Assembly (NCBI GenBank): GCA_920105625.2
Contig: OV050031.1
Location: forward strand, 96,105,676 to 96,169,675
Direction of reading: 5' to 3'
Length of the DNA stretch: 64,000 nt
Origin: Clusia tigrina
Lineage: Eukaryota > Arthropoda > Insecta > Diptera > Clusiidae
Every line of letters begins with the position of its first letter. Positions within the stretch are counted from its first letter, which is position 1. The position numbers and the translations under genes were made by a program. Positions 50,998 through 63,932 of the stretch are shown here, piece by piece. The notes below the pieces were generated by a model. It was not told where the DNA came from. It made no database searches and saw only the letters and a list, made by a program, of their open reading frames with translations.

Positions 50998-52368
50998 AAA
51001 TTGACAAGAGGCTCGAGTACTTTATTGTTACAAAATTTCAAGGTTTTATGACGCTCCAGTGAAAAGTTATAAGCATTTGTATGTTGCAAACTTTGACAGG
51101 TGTAGGACGTACCGTACAGAAGTTAGGGCCATTTGAAGTTTTATCAGTGATTGATTTGGGACTCAAGGGTAGCATAGCTTTGAGCGATAGCTTAAATTGA
51201 CAAGAGGCTCGAGTACTTTATTGTTACAAAATTTCAATGTTTTATGACGCTCCAGTAAAAAGTTAAATGCATTTGTGTGTTGCAAACTTTGATAGGTGTA
51301 GGACGTACCGTATAGAAGTTAGGGCCATTTGAATTTTTATCAGTGTTTGATTTGGGACTCAAGTGTAGCATAGCTTTGAGCGATAGCTTAAATTGACAAG
51401 AGGCTCGAGTACTTTATTGCTACAATATTTCAAGGTTTTATGACGCTCCAGTGAAAAGTTACAAGCATTTGTATGTTGCAAACTTTGATAGGTGTAGGAC
51501 GTACCGTACAGAAGTTAGGGCCATTTGAAGTTTTATCAGTGTTTGATTTGGGACTCAAGGGTAGCATAGCTTTGAGCGATAGCTTAAATTGACAAGAGGC
51601 TCGAGTACTTTATTGTTACAAAATTTCAAGGTTTTATGACACTCCAATAAAAAGTTACAAGCATTTCTATGTTGCAAACTTTGATAGGTGTAGGGCGTAC
51701 CGTACAGAAGCTAGGGCCATTTGAAGTTTTATCAGTGTTTTATTTGGGATTCAAGGGTAGCATAGCTTTGAGCGATAGCTTAAATTGACAAGATTCTCGA
51801 GTACTTTATTGTTACAAAATTTCAAGGTTTTATGACGCTCCAGTAAAAAGTTACAAGCATTTGTATGTTGCAAACTTTGATAGGTGTAGGATGTACCGTA
51901 CAGAAGTTAGGGCCATTTGAAGTTTTATCAGTGTTTGATTTGGGATTCAAGGGTAGCATAGCTTTGAGCGATAGCTTAAATTGACAAGAGGATCGAGTAC
52001 TTTATTGTTACAAAATTTCAAGGTTTTATGACGCTACAGTAAAAAGTTACAAGCATTTATATGTTGCAAACTTTGATAGGTGTAGGACGTACCGTACAGA
52101 AGTTAGGGCCATTTGAAGTTTTATCAGTGTTTGATTTGGGACTCAAGGGTAGCATAGCTTTGAGCGATAGCTTAAATTGACAAGAGGCTCGAGTACTTTA
52201 TTGTTACAAAATTTCAAGGTTTTATGACGCTCCAGTAAAAAGTTACAAGCATTTGTATGTTGCAAACTTTGATAGTGTAGGACGTACCGTATAGAAGTTA
52301 GGGCCATTTGAAGTTTTATCAATGTTTTATTTGGGATTCAAGGGTAGCATAGCTTTGAGCAATAGCTT
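50998..52368 (+). repeat. X-Y block, 7-monomer copy (1371 bp)
   Basis: X (50998), Y (51194), I (51390), then two extra monomers not in the preceding unit: a J relative with gacactcc and gtagggcg (51586) and an attctcgag copy with ggatgtacc (51782). The gaggatcg copy (51978) and the D-tailed copy (52174) follow. The last monomer has lost one base at 52275 (gatagtgtagg for gataggtgtagg), so the unit is 1371 bp. Confidence 0.85.
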
Positions 52369-52956
52369 AAATTGACAAGAGGCTCGAGTACTTTATTGTT
52401 ACAAAATTTCAAGGTTTTATGACGCTCCAGTGAAAAGTTATAAGCATTTGTATGTTGCAAACTTTGACAGGTGTAGGACGTACCGTACAGAAGTTAGGGC
52501 CATTTGAAGTTTTATCAGTGATTGATTTGGGACTCAAGGGTAGCATAGCTTTGAGCGATAGCTTAAATTGACAAGAGGCTCGAGTACTTTATTGTTACAA
52601 AATTTCAATGTTTTATGACGCTCCAGTAAAAAGTTAAATGCATTTGTGTGTTGCAAACTTTGATAGGTGTAGGACGTACCGTATAGAAGTTAGGGCCATT
52701 TGAATTTTTATCAGTGTTTGATTTGGGACTCAAGGGTAGCATAGCTTTGAGCGATAGCTTAAATTGACAAGAGGCTCGAGTACTTTATTGCTACAATATT
52801 TCAAGGTTTTATGACGCTCCAGTGAAAAGTTACAAGCATTTGTATGTTGCAAACTTTGATAGGTGTAGGACGTACCGTACAGAAGTTAGGGCCATTTGAA
52901 GTTTTATCAGTGTTTGATTTGGGACTCAAGGGTAGCATAGCTTTGAGCGATAGCTT
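52369..52956 (+). repeat. X-Y-I triplet opening a third X-Y block
   Basis: Three monomers, X (52369), Y (52565) and I (52761), repeat the start of the two previous blocks. They run into the gacactcc and attctcgag copies at 52957 and 53153, in the same order as at 51586-51977. From 53349 the order changes to that of the second 10-mer family. Confidence 0.82.
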
Positions 52957-54916
52957 AAATTGACAAGAGGCTCGAGTACTTTATTGTTACAAAATTTCAA
53001 GGTTTTATGACACTCCAATAAAAAGTTACAAGCATTTCTATGTTGCAAACTTTGATAGGTGTAGGGCGTACCGTACAGAAGCTAGGGCCATTTGAAGTTT
53101 TATCAGTGTTTTATTTGGGATTCAAGGGTAGCATAGCTTTGAGCGATAGCTTAAATTGACAAGATTCTCGAGTACTTTATTGTTACAAAATTTCAAGGTT
53201 TTATGACGCTCCAGTAAAAAGTTACAAGCATTTGTATGTTGCAAACTTTGATAGGTGTAGGATGTACCGTATAGAAGTTAGGGCCATTTGAAGTTTTATC
53301 AGTGATTGATTTGGGATTCAAGGGTAGCATAGCTGTGAGCGATAGCTTAAATTGACAAGAGGCTCGAGTACTTTATTGTTACAAAGTTTCAAGGTTTTAT
53401 GACTCTCCAGTAAAAAGTTACAAGCATTTGTATGTTGCAAACTTTAATAGGTGTAGGACGTACTGTAAAGGATTTAGGGCCATTTGAAGTTTTAACAGTG
53501 TTTGATTTGGGACTCAAGGGTAGCATAGCTTTGAGCGATAGCTTAAATTGACAAGCGGCTCGAGTACTTTATTGGTACAAAATTTCAAGGTTTTATGACG
53601 CTCCAGTGAAAAGTTACAAGCATTTGTACGTTGCAAACTTTGATAGGTGTAGGACGTACCGTATAGAAGTTAGGGCCATTTGAAGTTTTATCAGTGTTTG
53701 ATTTGGGACTTAAGGGTAGCATAGCTTTGAGCGATAGCTTAAATTGACAAGAGACTCGATTACTTTATTGTTACAAAATTTCAAGGTTTTATGACGCTCC
53801 AGTAAAAAGTTACAAGCATTTGTATGTTGCAAACTTTGATAGGTGTAGGACGTACCGTATAGAACTTAGGGCCATTTGAAGTTTTATCAGTGTTTGGTTT
53901 GGGACTTAAGGGTAGCATAGCTTTGAGCGATAGCTTAAATTGACAAGAGGCTCGAGTGCTTTATTGTTACAAAGTTTCAAGGTTTTATGACGCTCCAGTG
54001 AAAAGTTACAAGCATTTGTATGTTGCAAACTTTGATAGGTGTAGGACGTACCGTATAGAAGTTAGGGCCATTTGAAGTTTTATCAGTGTTTGATTTGGGA
54101 CTCAAGGGTAGCATAGCTTTGAGCGATAGCTTAAATTGACAAGAGGCTCGAGTACTTTATTGTTACAAAATTTCAAGGTTTTATGACGCTCCAATAAAAA
54201 GTTACAAGCATTTGTATGTTGCCAACTTTGATAGGTGTAGGACATACCGTATAGAAGTCAGCGCCATTTGAAGTTTTATCAGTGTTTGATTTGGGACTCA
54301 AGGGTAGCATAGCTTTGAGCGATAGTTTAAATAGACAAGAGGCTCGAGTACTTTATTGTTACAAAATTTCAAGGTTTTATGACGCTCCAGTGAAAAGTTA
54401 CAAGCATTTGTATGTTGCAAACTTTGATAGGTGTAGGACGTACCGTATAAAAGTTAGGGCCATTTGAAGTTTTATCAGTGATTGATTTGGGATTCAAGGG
54501 TAGCATAGCTTTGAGCGATAACTTAAATTGACAAGAGGCTCGAGTACTTTATTGTAACAAAATTTCAAGGTTTTATGACTCTCCAGTAAAAAGTTACAAG
54601 CATTTGTATGTTGCAAACTTTGATAGGTGTAGGACGTACTGTAGAGAATTTAATGCCATTTGAAGTTTTATCAGTGTTTGATTTGGGATTCAAGGGTAGC
54701 ATAGCTTTGAGCGATAGCTTAAATTGACAAGAGGCTCGAGTACTTTATTGTTACAAAATTTCAAGGTTTTATGACGCTCCAGTAAAAAGTTACAAGCATT
54801 TATATGTTGCAAACTTTGATAGGTGTAGGACGAACCGTACAGAAGTTAGGGCCATTTGAAGTTTTATCAGTGTTTGATTTGGGACTCAAGGGTAGCATAG
54901 CTTTGAGCGATAGCTT
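52957..54916 (+). repeat. Second 10-monomer unit type, copy 1 (1960 bp)
   Basis: Markers are gacactcc with catttctatg, agattctcg (53163), agctgtgagcg (53331), gtaaaggattt (53465) with ttttaacag, caagcggctc (53552), catttgtacg, gagactcgattac (53751), gagtgctttattg, gtcagcgcc (54256), gatagtttaaatagac, attgtaacaa and cgaaccg (54831). All recur 1960 bp downstream. The order differs from the C-to-B 10-mer farther left, so two different 10-mers exist in this array. Confidence 0.9.
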
Positions 54917-56876
54917 AAATTGATAAGAGGCTCGAGTACTTTATTGTTACAAAATTTCAAGGTTTTATGACACTCCAATAAAAAGTTACAAGCATTTCTA
55001 TGTTGCAAACTTTGATAGGTGTAGGACGTACCGTACAGAAGCTAGGGCCATTTGAAGTTTTATCAGTGTTTTATTTGGGATTCAAGGGTAGCATAGCTTT
55101 GAGCGATAGCTTAAATTGACAAGATTCTCGAGTACTTTATTGTTACAAAATTTCAAGGTTTTATGACGCTCCAGTAAAAAGTTACAAGCATTTGTATGTT
55201 GCAAACTTTGATAGGTGTAGGATGTACCGTATAGAAGTTAGGGCCATTTGAAGTTTTATCAGTGATTGATTTGGGATTCAAGGGTAGCATAGCTGTGAGC
55301 GATAGCTTAAATTGACAAGAGGCTCGAGTACTTTATTGTTACAAAATTTCAAGGTTTTATGACTCTCCAGTAAAAAGTTACAAGCATTTGTATGTTGCAA
55401 ACTTTAATAGGTGTAGGACGTACTGTAAAGGATTTAGGGCCATTTGAAGTTTTAACAGTGTTTGATTTGGGACTCAAGGGTAGCATAGCTTTGAGCGATA
55501 GCTTAAATTGACAAGCGGCTCGAGTACTTTATTGGTACAAAATTTCAAGGTTTTATGACGCTCCAGTGAAAAGTTACAAGCATTTGTACGTTGCAAACTT
55601 TGATAGGTGTAGGACGTACCATATAGAAGTTAGGGCCATTTGAAGTTTTATCAGTGTTTGATTTGGGACTTAAGGGTAGCATAGCTTTGAGCGATAGCTT
55701 AAATTGACAAGAGACTCGATTACTTTATTGTTACAAAATTTCAAGGTTTTATGACGCTCCAGTAAAAAGTTACAAGCATTTGTATGTTGCAAACTTTGAT
55801 AGGTGTAGGACGTACCGTATAGAACTTAGGGCCATTTGAAGTTTTATCAGTGTTTGGTTTGGGACTTAAGGGTAGCATAGCTTTGAGCGATAACTTAAAT
55901 TGACAAGAGACTCGAGTGCTTTATTGTTACAAAGTTTCAAGGTTTTATGACGCTCCAGTGAAAAGTTACAAGCATTTGTATGTTGCAAACTTTGATAGGT
56001 GTAGGACGTACCGTATAGAAGTTAGGGCCATTTGAAGTTTTATCAGTGTTTGATTTGGGACTCAAGGGTAGCATAGCTTTGAGCGATAGCTTTAATTGAC
56101 AAGAGGCTCGAGTACTTTATTGTTACAAAATTTCAAGGTTTTATGACGCTCCAATAAAAAGTTACAAGCATTTGTATGTTGCAAACTTTGATAGGTGTAG
56201 GACATACCGTATAGAAGTCAGCGCCATTTGAAGTTTTATCAGTGTTTGATTTGGGACTCAAGGGTAGCATAGCTTTGAGCGATAGTTTAAATAGACAAGA
56301 GGCTCGAGTACTTTATTGTTACAAAATTTCAAGGTTTTATGACGCTCCAGTGAAAAGTTACAAGCATTTGTATGTTGCAAACTTTGATAGGTGTAGGACG
56401 TACCGTATAAAAGTTAGGGCCATTTGAAGTTTTATCAGTGATTGATTTGGGATTCAAGGGTAGCATAGCTTTGAGCGATAACTTAAATTGACAAGAGGCT
56501 CGAGTACTTTATTGTAACAAAATTTCAAGGTTTTATGACTCTCCAGTAAAAAGTTACAAGCATTTGTATGTTGCAAACTTTGATAGGTGTAGGACGTACT
56601 GTAGAGAATTTAATGCCATTTGAAGTTTTATCAGTGTTTGATTTGGGATTCAAGGGTAGCATAGCTTTGAGCGATAGCTTAAATTGACAAGAGGCTCGAG
56701 TACTTTATTGTTACAAAATTTCAAGGTTTTATGACGCTCCAGTAAAAAGTTACAAGCATTTATATGTTGCAAACTTTGATAGGTGTAGGACGAACCGTAC
56801 AGAAGTTAGGGCCATTTGAAGTTTTATCAGTGTTTGATTTGGGACTCAAGGGTAGCATAGCTTTGAGCGATAGCTT
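54917..56876 (+). repeat. Second 10-monomer unit type, copy 2 (1960 bp)
   Basis: This repeats 52957-54916 at an offset of 1960 bp with few visible differences: gataagagg for gacaagagg at the start, gtaggacg for gtagggcg, accatatag near 55619, gcgataact near 55889 and gctttaattg near 56091. The final C copy with cgaaccg (56681) also begins the 4-monomer repeat that follows. Confidence 0.9.
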
Positions 56877-58052
56877 AAATTGATAAGAGGCTCGAGTACT
56901 TTATTGTTACAAAATTTCAAGGTTTTATGACGCTCCAGTAAAAAGTTACAAGCATTTGTATGTTGCAAACTTTGATAGGTGTAGGACGTACCGTATAGAA
57001 GTTAGGGCCATTTGAGGTTTTATCAATGTTTTATTTGGGATTCAAGGGTAGCATAGCTTTGAGCAATAGCTTAAATTGACAAGAGGCTCGAGTACTTTAT
57101 TGTTACAAAATTTCAAGGTTTTATGACGCTCCAGTGAAAAGTTATAAGCATTTGTATGTTGCAAACTTTGACAGGTGTAGGACGTACCGTATAAAAGTTA
57201 GGGCCATTTGAAGTTTTATCAGTGATTGATTTGGGATTCAAGGGTAGCATAGCTTTGAGCGATAACTTAAATTGACAAGAGGCTCGAGTACTTTATTGTA
57301 ACAAAATTTCAAGGTTTTATGACTCTCCAGTAAAAAGTTACAAGCATTTGTATGTTGCAAACTTTGATAGGTGTAGGACATACTGTAGAGAATTTAATGC
57401 CATTTGAAGTTTTATCAGTGTTTGATTTGGGATTCAAGGGTAGCATAGCTTTGAGCGATAGCTTAAATTGACAAGAGGCTCGAGTACTTTATTGTTACAA
57501 AATTTCAAGGTTTTATGACGCTCCAGTAAAAAGTTACAAGCATTTATATGTTGCAAACTTTGATAGGTGTAGGACGAACCGTACAGAAGTTAGGGCCATT
57601 TGAAGTTTTATCAGTGTTTGATTTGGGACTCAAGGGTAGCATAGCTTTGAGCGATAGCTTAAATTGATAAGAGGCTCGAGTACTTTATTGTTACAAAATT
57701 TCAAGGTTTTATGACGCTCCAGTAAAAAGTTACAAGCATTTGTATGTTGCAAACTTTGATAGGTGTAGGACGTACCGTATAGAAGTTAGGGCCATTTGAG
57801 GTTTTATCAATGTTTTATTTGGGATTCAAGGGTAGCATAGCTTTGAGCAATAGCTTAAATTGACAAGAGGCTCGAGTACTTTATTGTTACAAAATTTCAA
57901 GGTTTTATGACGCTCCAGTGAAAAGTTATAAGCATTTGTATGTTGCAAACTTTGACAGGTGTAGGACGTACCGTACAGAAGTTAGGGCCATTTGAAGTTT
58001 TATCAGTGATTGATTTGGGACTCAAGGGTAGCATAGCTTTGAGCGATAGCTT
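56485..58052 (+). repeat. 4-monomer tandem duplication (2 x 784 bp)
   Basis: Copy 1 is 56485-57268 and copy 2 is 57269-58052. The order in each is a B relative (attgtaacaa, gaatttaatgcc), C (cgaaccg), a D-tailed copy (gataagagg, gaggttttatc) and X (gttataag, gacagg). The two X copies differ: 57073 ends gtataaaag, whereas 57857 ends gtacagaag. That suggests the first X is a hybrid with an A-type tail formed when the block was duplicated. Confidence 0.87.
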
Positions 58053-60600
58053 AAATTAACAAGAGGCTCGAGTACTTTATTGTTACAAAATTTCAATGTT
58101 TTATGACGCTCCAGTAAAAAGTTAAATGCATTTGTGTGTTGCAAACTTTGATAGGTGTAGGACGTACCGTATAGAAGTTAGGGCCATTTGAATTTTTATC
58201 AGTGTTTGATTTGGGACTCAAGGGTAGCATAGCTTTGAGCGATAGCTTAAATTGACAAGAGGCTCGAGTACTTTATTGTTACAAAATTTCAAGGTTTTAT
58301 GACACTCCAATAAAAAGTTACAAGCATTTCTATGTTGCAAACTTTGATAGGTGTAGGACGTACCGTACAGAAGTTAGGGCCATTTGAAGTTTTATCAGTG
58401 TTTTATTTGGGATTCAAGTGTAGCATAGCTTTGAGCGATAGCTTAAATTGACAAGATTCTCGAGTACTTTATTGTTACAAAATTTCAAGGTTTTATGACG
58501 CTCCAGTAAAAAGTTACACGCATTTGTATGTTGCAAACTTTGATAGGTGTAGGATGTACCGTATAGAAGTTAGGGCCATTTGAAGTTTTATAAGTGATTG
58601 ATTTGGGATTCAAGGGTAGCATAGCTTTGAGCGATAGCTTAAATTGACAAGAGGCTCGAGTACTTTATTGTTACAAAATTTCAAGGTTTTATGACTCTCC
58701 AGTAAAAAGTTACAAGCATTTGTATGTTGCAAACTTTAATAGGTGTAGGACATACTGTAGAGGATTTAGGGCCATTTGAAGTTTTATCAGTGTATGATTT
58801 GGGACTCAAGGGTAGCATAGCTTTGAGCGATAGCTTAAATTGACAAGAGGCTCGAGTACTTTATTGGTACAAAATTTCAAGGTTTTATGACGCTCCAGTG
58901 AAAAGTTACAAGCATTTGTACGTTGCAAACTTTGATAGGTGTAGGACGTACCGTATAGAAGTTAGGGCCATTTGAAGTTTTATCAGTGTTTGATTTGGGA
59001 TTCAAGGGTAGCATAGCTTTGAGCGATAACTTAAATTGACAAGTGGCTCGAGTACTTTATTGTTACAAAGTTTCAAGGTTTTATGACGCTCCAGTAAAAA
59101 GTTACAAGCATTTGTATGTTGCAAACTTTGATAGGTGTAGGACGTACCGTATAGAACTTAAGGCCATTTGAAGTTTTATCAGTGTTTGGTTTGGGACTTA
59201 AGGGTAGCATAGCTTTGAGCGATAGCTTAAATTGACAAGAGGCTCGAGTGCTTTATTGTTACAAAGTTTCAAGGTTTTATGACGCTCCAGTGAAAAGTTA
59301 CAAGCATTTGTATGTTGCAAACTTTGATAGGTGTAGGACGTACCGTATAGAAGTTAGGGCCATTTGAAGTTTTATCAGTGTTTGATTTCGGACTCAAGGG
59401 TAGCATAGCTTTGAGCGATAGCTTAAATTGACAAGAGGCTCGAGTGCTTTATTGTTACAAAGTTTCAAGGTTTTATGACGCTCCAGTGAAAAGTTACAAG
59501 CATTTGTATGTTGCAAACTTTGATAGGTGTAGGACGTACCGTATAGAAGTTAGGGCCATTTGAAGTTTTATCAGTGTTTGATTTCGGACTCAAGGGTAGC
59601 ATAGCTTTGAGCGATAGCTTAAATTGACAAGAGGCTCAAGTACTTTATTGTTACAAAATTTCAAGGTTTTATGACTCTCCAGTAAAAAGTTACAAGCATT
59701 TGTATGTTGCAAACTTTGATAGGTGTAGGACGTACTGTAGAGAATTTAGGGCCATTTGAAGTTTTATCAGTGTTTGATTTGGGATTCAAGGGTAGCATAG
59801 CTTTGAGCGATAGCTTAAATTGACAAGAGGCTCGAGTACTTTATTGTTACAAAATTTCAAGGTTTTATGACGCTCCAGTAAAAAGTTACAAGCATTTATA
59901 TGTTGCAAACTTTGATAGGTGTAGGACGTACCGTACAGAAGTTAGGGCCATTTGAAGTTTTATCAGTGTTTGATTTGGGACTCAAGGGTAGCATAGCTTT
60001 GAGCGATAGCTTAAATTGACAAGAGGCTCGAGTACATTATTGTTACAAAATTTCAAGGTTTTATGACGCTCCAGTAAAAAGTTACAAGCATTTGTATGTT
60101 GCAAACTTTGATAGGTGTAGGACGTACCGTATAGAAGTTAGGGCCATTTGAAGTTTTATCAATATTTTATTTGGGATTCAAGGGTAGCATAGCTTTGAGC
60201 AATAGCTTAAATTGACAAGAGGCTCGAGTACTTTATTGTTACAAAATTTCAAGGTTTTATGACGCTCCAGTGAAAAGTTATAAGCATTTGTATGTTGCAA
60301 ACTTTGACAGGTGTAGGACGTACCGTACAGAAGTTAGGGCCATTTGAAGTTTTATCAGTGATTGATTTGGGACGCAAGGGTAGCATAGCTTTGAGCGATA
60401 GCTTAAATTGACAAGAGGCTCGAGTACTTTATTGTTACAAAATTTCAAGGTTTTATGACGCTCCAATAAAAAGTTACATGCATTTGTATGTTGCAAACTT
60501 TGATAGGTATAGGACGTACCGTATAGAATTTAGGGCCATTTGAATTTTTATCAGTGTTTGATTTGGGACTCAAGGGTAGCATAGATTTGAGCGATAGCTT
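57857..60600 (+). repeat. 14-monomer unit, copy 1 (2744 bp)
   Basis: It starts with X (57857) and Y (58053, attaacaag). A gacactcc copy, an agattctcg copy, catactgtagagg (58751), tgtatgattt, catttgtacg (58914), aagtggctcg (59041), gaacttaagg, two tttcggactc copies in a row, gaggctcaag (59631), a C copy, a D-tailed copy with caatatttta, an X copy and an H-tailed copy follow. All recur downstream, first at an offset of 2744, then 2940, then 3332. Confidence 0.87.
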
Positions 60601-63600
60601 AAATTGACAAGAGGCTCGAGTACTTTATTGCTACAAAATTTCAAGGTTTTATGACGCTCCAGTGAAAAGTTATAAGCATTTGTATGTTGCAAACTTTGAC
60701 AGGTGTAGGACGTACCGTACAGAAGTTAGGGCCATTTGAAGTTTTATCAGTGATTGATTTGGGACTCAAGGGTAGCATAGCTTTGAGCGATAGCTTAAAT
60801 TAACAAGAGGCTCGAGTACTTTATTGTTACAAAATTTCAATGTTTTATGACGCTCCAGTAAAAAGTTAAATGCATTTGTGTGTTGCAAACTTTGATAGGT
60901 GTAGGACGTACCGTATAGAAGTTAGGGCCATTTGAATTTTTATCAGTGTTTGATTTGGGACTCAAGGGTAGCATAGCTTTGAGCGATAGCTTAAATTGAC
61001 AAGAGGCTCGAGTACTTTATTGCTACAATATTTCAAGGTTTTATGACGCTCCAGTAAAAAGTTACAAGCATTTGTATGTTGCAAACTTTGATAGGTGTAG
61101 GATGTACCGTATAGAAGTTAGGGCCATTTGAAGTTTTATCAGTGATTGATTTGGGATTCAAGGGTAGCATAGCTTTGAGCGATAGCTTAAATTGACAAGA
61201 GGCTCGAGTACTTTATTGTTACAAAATTTCAAGGTTTTATGACACTCCAATAAAAAGTTACAAGCATTTCTATGTTGCAAACTTTGATAGGTGTAGGACG
61301 TACCGTACAGAAGTTAGGGCCATTTGAAGTTTTATCAGTGTTTTATTTGGGATTCAAGTGTAGCATAGCTTTGAGCGATAGCTTAAATTGACAAGATTCT
61401 CGAGTACTTTATTGTTACAAAATTTCAAGGTTTTATGACGCTCCAGTAAAAAGTTACAAGCATTTGTATGTTGCAAACTTTGATAGGTGTAGGATGTACC
61501 GTATAGAAGTTAGGGCCATTTGAAGTTTTATCAGTGATTGATTTGGGATTCAAGGGTAGCATAGCTTTGAGCGATAGCTTAAATTGACAAGAGGCTCGAG
61601 TACTTTATTGTTACAAAATTTCAAGGTTTTATGACTCTCCAGTAAAAAGTTACAAGCATTTGTATGTTGCAAACTTTAATAGGTGTAGGACATACTGTAG
61701 AGGATTTAGGGCCATTTGAAGTTTTATCAGTGTATGATTTGGGACTCAAGGGTAGCATAGCTTTGAGCGATAGCTTAAATTGACAAGAGGCTCGAGTACT
61801 TTATTGGTACAAAATTTCAAGGTTTTATGACGCTCCAGTGAAAAGTTACAAGCATTTGTACGTTGCAAACTTTGATAGGTGTAGGACGTACCGTATAGAA
61901 GTTAGGGCCATTTGAAGTTTTATCAGTGTTTGATTTGGGATTCAAGGGTAGCATAGCTTTGAGCGATAACTTAAATTGACAAGTGGCTCGAGTACTTTAT
62001 TGTTACAAAGTTTCAAGGTTTTATGACGCTCCAGTAAAAAGTTACAAGCATTTGTATGTTGCAAACTTTGATAGGTGTAGGACGTACCGTATAGAACTTA
62101 AGGCCATTTGAAGTTTTATCAGTGTTTGGTTTGGGACTTAAGGGTAGCATAGCTTTGAGCGATAGCTTAAATTGACAAGAGGCTCGAGTGCTTTATTGTT
62201 ACAAAGTTTCAAGGTTTTATGACGCTCCAGTGAAAAGTTACAAGCATTTGTATGTTGCAAACTTTGATAGGTGTAGGACGTACCGTATAGAAGTTAGGGC
62301 CATTTGAAGTTTTATCAGTGTTTGATTTCGGACTCAAGGGTAGCATAGCTTTGAGCGATAGCTTAAATTGACAAGAGGCTCGAGTGCTTTATTGTTACAA
62401 AGTTTCAAGGTTTTATGACGCTCCAGTGAAAAGTTACAAGCATTTGTATGTTGCAAACTTTGATAGGTGTAGGACGTACCGTATAGAAGTTAGGGCCATT
62501 TGAAGTTTTATCAGTGTTTGATTTCGGACTCAAGGGTAGCATAGCTTTGAGCGATAGCTTAAATTGACAAGAGGCTCGAGTACTTTATTGTTACAAAATT
62601 TCAAGGTTTTATGACGCTCCAATAAAAAGTTACAAGCATTTGTATGTTGCAAACTTTGATAGGTGTAGGACAGTCCGTACAGAAGTTAGGGCCATTTGAA
62701 GTTTTATCAGTGTTTGATTTGGGACTTAAGGGTAGCATAGCTTTGAGCGATAGCTTAAATTGACAAGAGGCTCGAGTACTTTATTGTTACAAAATTTCAA
62801 GGTTTTATGACGCTCCAGTGAAAAGTTACAAGCATTTGTATGTTGCAAACTTTGATAGGTGTAGGACGTACCGTATAGAAGTTAGGGCCATTTGAAGTTT
62901 TATCAGTGATTGATTTGGGATTCAAGGGTAGCATAGCTTTGAGCGATAACTTAAATTGACAAGAGGCTCAAGTACTTTATTGTTACAAAATTTCAAGGTT
63001 TTATGACTCTCCAGTAAAAAGTTACAAGCATTTGTATGTTGCAAACTTTGATAGGTGTAGGACGTACTGTAGAGAATTTAGGGCCATTTGAAGTTTTATC
63101 AGTGTTTGATTTGGGATTCAAGGGTAGCATAGCTTTGAGCGATAGCTTAAATTGACAAGAGGCTCGAGTACTTTATTGTTACAAAATTTCAAGGTTTTAT
63201 GACGCTCCAGTAAAAAGTTACAAGCATTTATATGTTGCAAACTTTGATAGGTGTAGGACGTACCGTACAGAAGTTAGGGCCATTTGAAGTTTTATCAGTG
63301 TTTGATTTGGGACTCAAGGGTAGCATAGCTTTGAGCGATAGCTTAAATTGACAAGAGGCTCGAGTACATTATTGTTACAAAATTTCAAGGTTTTATGACG
63401 CTCCAGTAAAAAGTTACAAGCATTTGTATGTTGCAAACTTTGATAGGTGTAGGACGTACCGTATAGAAGTTAGGGCCATTTGAAGTTTTATCAATATTTT
63501 ATTTGGGATTCAAGGGTAGCATAGCTTTGAGCAATAGCTTAAATTGACAAGAGGCTCGAGTACTTTATTGTTACAAAATTTCAAGGTTTTATGACGCTCC

Positions 63601-63932
63601 AGTGAAAAGTTATAAGCATTTGTATGTTGCAAACTTTGACAGGTGTAGGACGTACCGTAGAGAAGTTAGGGCCATTTGAAGTTTTATCAGTGATTGATTT
63701 GGGACGCAAGGGTAGCATAGCTTTGAGCGATAGCTTAAATTGACAAGAGGCTCGAGTACTTTATTGTTACAAAATTTCAAGGTTTTATGACGCTCCAATA
63801 AAAAGTTACATGCATTTGTATGTTGCAAACTTTGATAGGTATAGGACGTACCGTATAGAATTTAGGGCCATTTGAATTTTTATCAGTGTTTGATTTGGGA
63901 CTCAAGGGTAGCATAGCTTTGAGCGATAGCTT
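60601..63932 (+). repeat. 17-monomer derivative, copy 2 (3332 bp)
   Basis: This keeps the order of the preceding unit with three extra monomers: one near 60993 (attgctacaatatt with a ggatgtacc/gtgattg tail) and two in 62577-62968. The first of those two has the private change ggacagtccgt (62668). Because of these additions the offset between matching markers rises in steps from 2744 to 2940 to 3332. The aagtggctcg, gaacttaagg and gaggctcaag markers are all present. Confidence 0.87.

Noticed and set aside
60278..60496. 68-72-codon minus-strand frames (also at 3205, 8313, 9293, 12417, 16715 and 63610)
   Set aside because: They occur where local substitutions remove a stop in one reverse frame of the repeat. 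No support for expression.
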